The notes beneath the pieces are model-generated. The model saw only the letters and a list, made by a program, of their open reading frames with translations. It searched no databases and was not told the origin of the DNA. A stretch of DNA of 64,000 nucleotides from DASXHZ01 sp036488085 (lineage in GTDB: Bacteria; Acidobacteriota; Thermoanaerobaculia; Gp7-AA8): positions 30,555 through 94,554 of the forward strand of contig DASXHZ010000036.1 in the NCBI GenBank assembly GCA_036488085.1, in the 5' to 3' direction. The position numbers and the translations under genes were made by a program. Each line of letters starts with the position of its first letter. The stretch's first letter is position 1. Below, one piece after another: positions 62,232-64,000 of this stretch.

Positions 62232-64000
62232 ATGCTCTGCCAGACCTGTGGTTCCTTCAACGATGACGAGCGGGAGTTCTGCTCCCGCTGTCAGAACAAG
62301 CTCCTCGTACTCTCGGGCGTGAATGCGTTCGACGAGGATGACTCCGAGGACTACGAAGAAGAGGACGACGTATCGCTGGACGAACACCTTCTGGAGCGCG
62401 TTTCCGCGCTCGAAGAGATCGTCAAACGCTCCGCGGAGACCATTCGCTCGCTCGTCGACGCCGTCAGCAAGCATGAGCGCGCCATCTTCATCAACCAGAC
62501 CGGCCTCCTCTCCACCAAGGAGCTTCTCGAGAAGAAAAGCCTCGTATCCGCCGACGAGCTGGTCGAGCTGTGGGAATCGAAGATGGGCGAGCAGATGCTC
62601 GCGCTCGACAAGAAGCAGCGCTTCAACGAGCGGCGCGACCGCATCGTCTCGCTGTTCCGCGGCGATAAGAAGGACCGATTCCACCAGTTCGTGAAGGAGT
62701 CCGACAACGCCTTCGACGCCTTCGATCCCGACCGCGGGATGAAGGCGCTGGAAGAGGCGTTCAAGCTCGACCGGGACAATTACGAGCTCTCGTTCTTCCT
62801 CGGCGAGATGTTCTTCAACGACGGCAATCTCGACCGCGCGAAGTCGTACCTCGAACGGACCCTCGAAGTACAGCCCGATCACTTCGACGCCGCGGTCTTC
62901 TACGGCGTGCTGCTGCACGAACGCCAGGACCTGAAGGGCGCCGAGCGCTGGCTGCGCCGCGCCATCCAGATCTCACAGGAGTCGTTCCTCCCGTACTTCT
63001 CCCTCGGCGCCATCTACGCGCGAAAGGGAAAGCTCCTCCGCGCGCAGAAGTTCCTCGAGAAGGCCGTCCAGCTCGAGCCGCTGCCGCAGGCCTTCTACCT
63101 CCTCGGCACCATTTTTTACGAGAAAGGCCAGCTCGAGCGCGCCATCAAGTCGCTGCAGGAAGCGATCAAGCTCGACCCCGATTTCGAGGAGGCGATCTAC
63201 CACCTCGGCCTCTGCTATCTCGACCGCAACTGGAACCGCAAAGCGGTGCAGTGCTTCCAGGAAGCGCTGGAGCTCAATCCGAACAAGATGGAGTACCAGC
63301 AGGCGGTGAAGATCTACGAGGGCATCTCCGGCCACGTTCCGGTCGAAGGTCCCGCGGCCGCCGAGTTGTCGGAAGCCGAGGCGCTCGCCACCGCAGGCAA
63401 CTACAAAGACGCGCTCGATCACTACCGGCGCGCGTCGCAGGACGATCCGGAGAACGTCAACATCCTCATGCCGTACGCGCTCCTCTGCTCGCACCTCGAC
63501 CTGAACGGCGAGGCGATCTCCCTCGCCAAGCGTGTCCTGACGCACCGGCCCACCGAGGTGATCGCAGCGGCGGCGTACACGACGCTGGTCGAAGCGCTGC
63601 GCGCCGAGGGGGACTACAAAGAAGCGAACCGCGCGCTCGAAGAAATGCTGGCCGACTACACCTCGAACTACGCGAAAGCGATCGCGTACTACGAGAAGGC
63701 ATACAACCTCGCCGAGATGGAAGAGAACCTCGACGAAGCACTGGAGAGCGCCCAACTCGCGCTCCGCTACTCGCCGAAAGAGCTCCGCCAGTTCCCCCTC
63801 GCCGCCCTCGGCTGGGTCTACTTCAAGAAGCGCGACTTCGGCAACGCCGTCGACTTCCTCACCAAGTCCGCCGACCTCGGCCCCACCGCCACGAACCTCA
63901 TGCACCTCGGCATGGCGCTACTGGAGAGCGGCCAGAAAGACCGCGCTCGCGCCGTCTTCCGCAAAGCCAAGAGCTTCAAGACCAAGGGCGCCGGCCTGGA
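62232..64000 (+). CDS. TPR protein with N-terminal zinc ribbon (cut by window end)
   Basis: At least 589 residues, open to the right edge with no stop. MLCQTCGSFNDDEREFCSRC is a zinc ribbon. An acidic stretch (DEDDSEDYEEEDD), a helical region and at least a dozen TPR units follow, such as NYELSFFLGEMFFNDGNLDRA, SFLPYFSLGAIYARKGKLLRA and AFYLLGTIFYEKGQLERAIKS. It starts after the octamer array. No signal peptide. Probable scaffold; partner unknown. Confidence 0.88.
   Translation, partial: MLCQTCGSFNDDEREFCSRCQNKLLVLSGVNAFDEDDSEDYEEEDDVSLDEHLLERVSALEEIVKRSAETIRSLVDAVSKHERAIFINQTGLLSTKELLEKKSLVSADELVELWESKMGEQMLALDKKQRFNERRDRIVSLFRGDKKDRFHQFVKESDNAFDAFDPDRGMKALEEAFKLDRDNYELSFFLGEMFFNDGNLDRAKSYLERTLEVQPDHFDAAVFYGVLLHERQDLKGAERWLRRAIQISQESFLPYFSLGAIYARKGKLLRAQKFLEKAVQLEPLPQAFYLLGTIFYEKGQLERAIKSLQEAIKLDPDFEEAIYHLGLCYLDRNWNRKAVQCFQEALELNPNKMEYQQAVKIYEGISGHVPVEGPAAAELSEAEALATAGNYKDALDHYRRASQDDPENVNILMPYALLCSHLDLNGEAISLAKRVLTHRPTEVIAAAAYTTLVEALRAEGDYKEANRALEEMLADYTSNYAKAIAYYEKAYNLAEMEENLDEALESAQLALRYSPKELRQFPLAALGWVYFKKRDFGNAVDFLTKSADLGPTATNLMHLGMALLESGQKDRARAVFRKAKSFKTKGAGL

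Overview
The window is a gene-dense, GC-rich stretch of a diderm bacterial chromosome. It contains a murein transglycosylase, a TamB/Omp85 protein, an MCE protein and pseudopilins. Gene content fits an uncultured Acidobacteriota-like soil bacterium best: bacillithiol genes outside Firmicutes, an MglA-like GTPase beside a kinase-TolB-TPR protein, exported rhodaneses and a SUF operon led by an Rrf2 regulator. No rRNA or tRNA was seen, so this assignment is inference.

Layout. 0-3 kb: lytic transglycosylase, then a small toxin-antitoxin-like pair (ribbon-helix-helix protein plus an unknown partner) behind three 10-bp operator-like repeats. 3-8.7 kb (minus strand): methyltransferase-bshC-bshB-bshA, translationally coupled and possibly making N-methyl-bacillithiol, behind lepB and an MglA-like GTPase. 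8.7-14 kb: Ser/Thr kinase-TolB-TPR protein, KDPG-type aldolase, exported protein, BNR propeller. 14.3-20.6 kb: a tight operon galU, fused antitoxin-toxin, maf, MCE protein, ddl, ABC-type permease. 21.4-27.7 kb (minus strand): sufR-B-C-D-S-U-T, all overlapping, with a promoter and a clear palindromic operator. 27.8-28.8 kb: two exported rhodanese paralogues; the second carries an in-frame UGA exactly where the first has cysteine, making it a candidate selenoprotein. 28.9-32.9 kb: enolase, MarR regulator, diguanylate cyclase, glycerate kinase. 32.9-40 kb: a 2381-residue single protein joining an inner-membrane-anchored TamB to seven POTRA-like domains and an Omp85 barrel. 40-54 kb: S9 peptidase, fabI, ECF sigma/anti-sigma pair, pseudopilins, gltX, Fur plus FTR1 iron permease, DEAD-box helicase, SPFH-phosphodiesterase-TPR protein. 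54-64 kb: thioesterase, HMG-CoA lyase, biotin carrier, pyrE, YqeY-like protein, ThiF/MoeB-rhodanese, CAP-domain protein, sensor-like ATPase, 3-hydroxyacyl-CoA dehydrogenase, and a TPR protein cut by the window edge.

A second theme is dispersed inverted repeats of several unrelated families. These are octamer arrays of the GAGGTTAC type, CTCTGCG heptamers, GGCCACCGGCTACT 14-mers, CCCTCTCC/GGAGAGGG hairpins and long perfect palindromes. Many begin at or just after stop codons. Several lie inside genes in frame (bshC, ddl, sufS, DEAD-box helicase) or form gene ends (bshA, FTR1), so they add peptide segments to conserved enzymes.

The candidates for something new are the TamB-Omp85 fusion, the UGA-containing rhodanese, the one-chain antitoxin-toxin protein, and the coding-tolerant repeat families.
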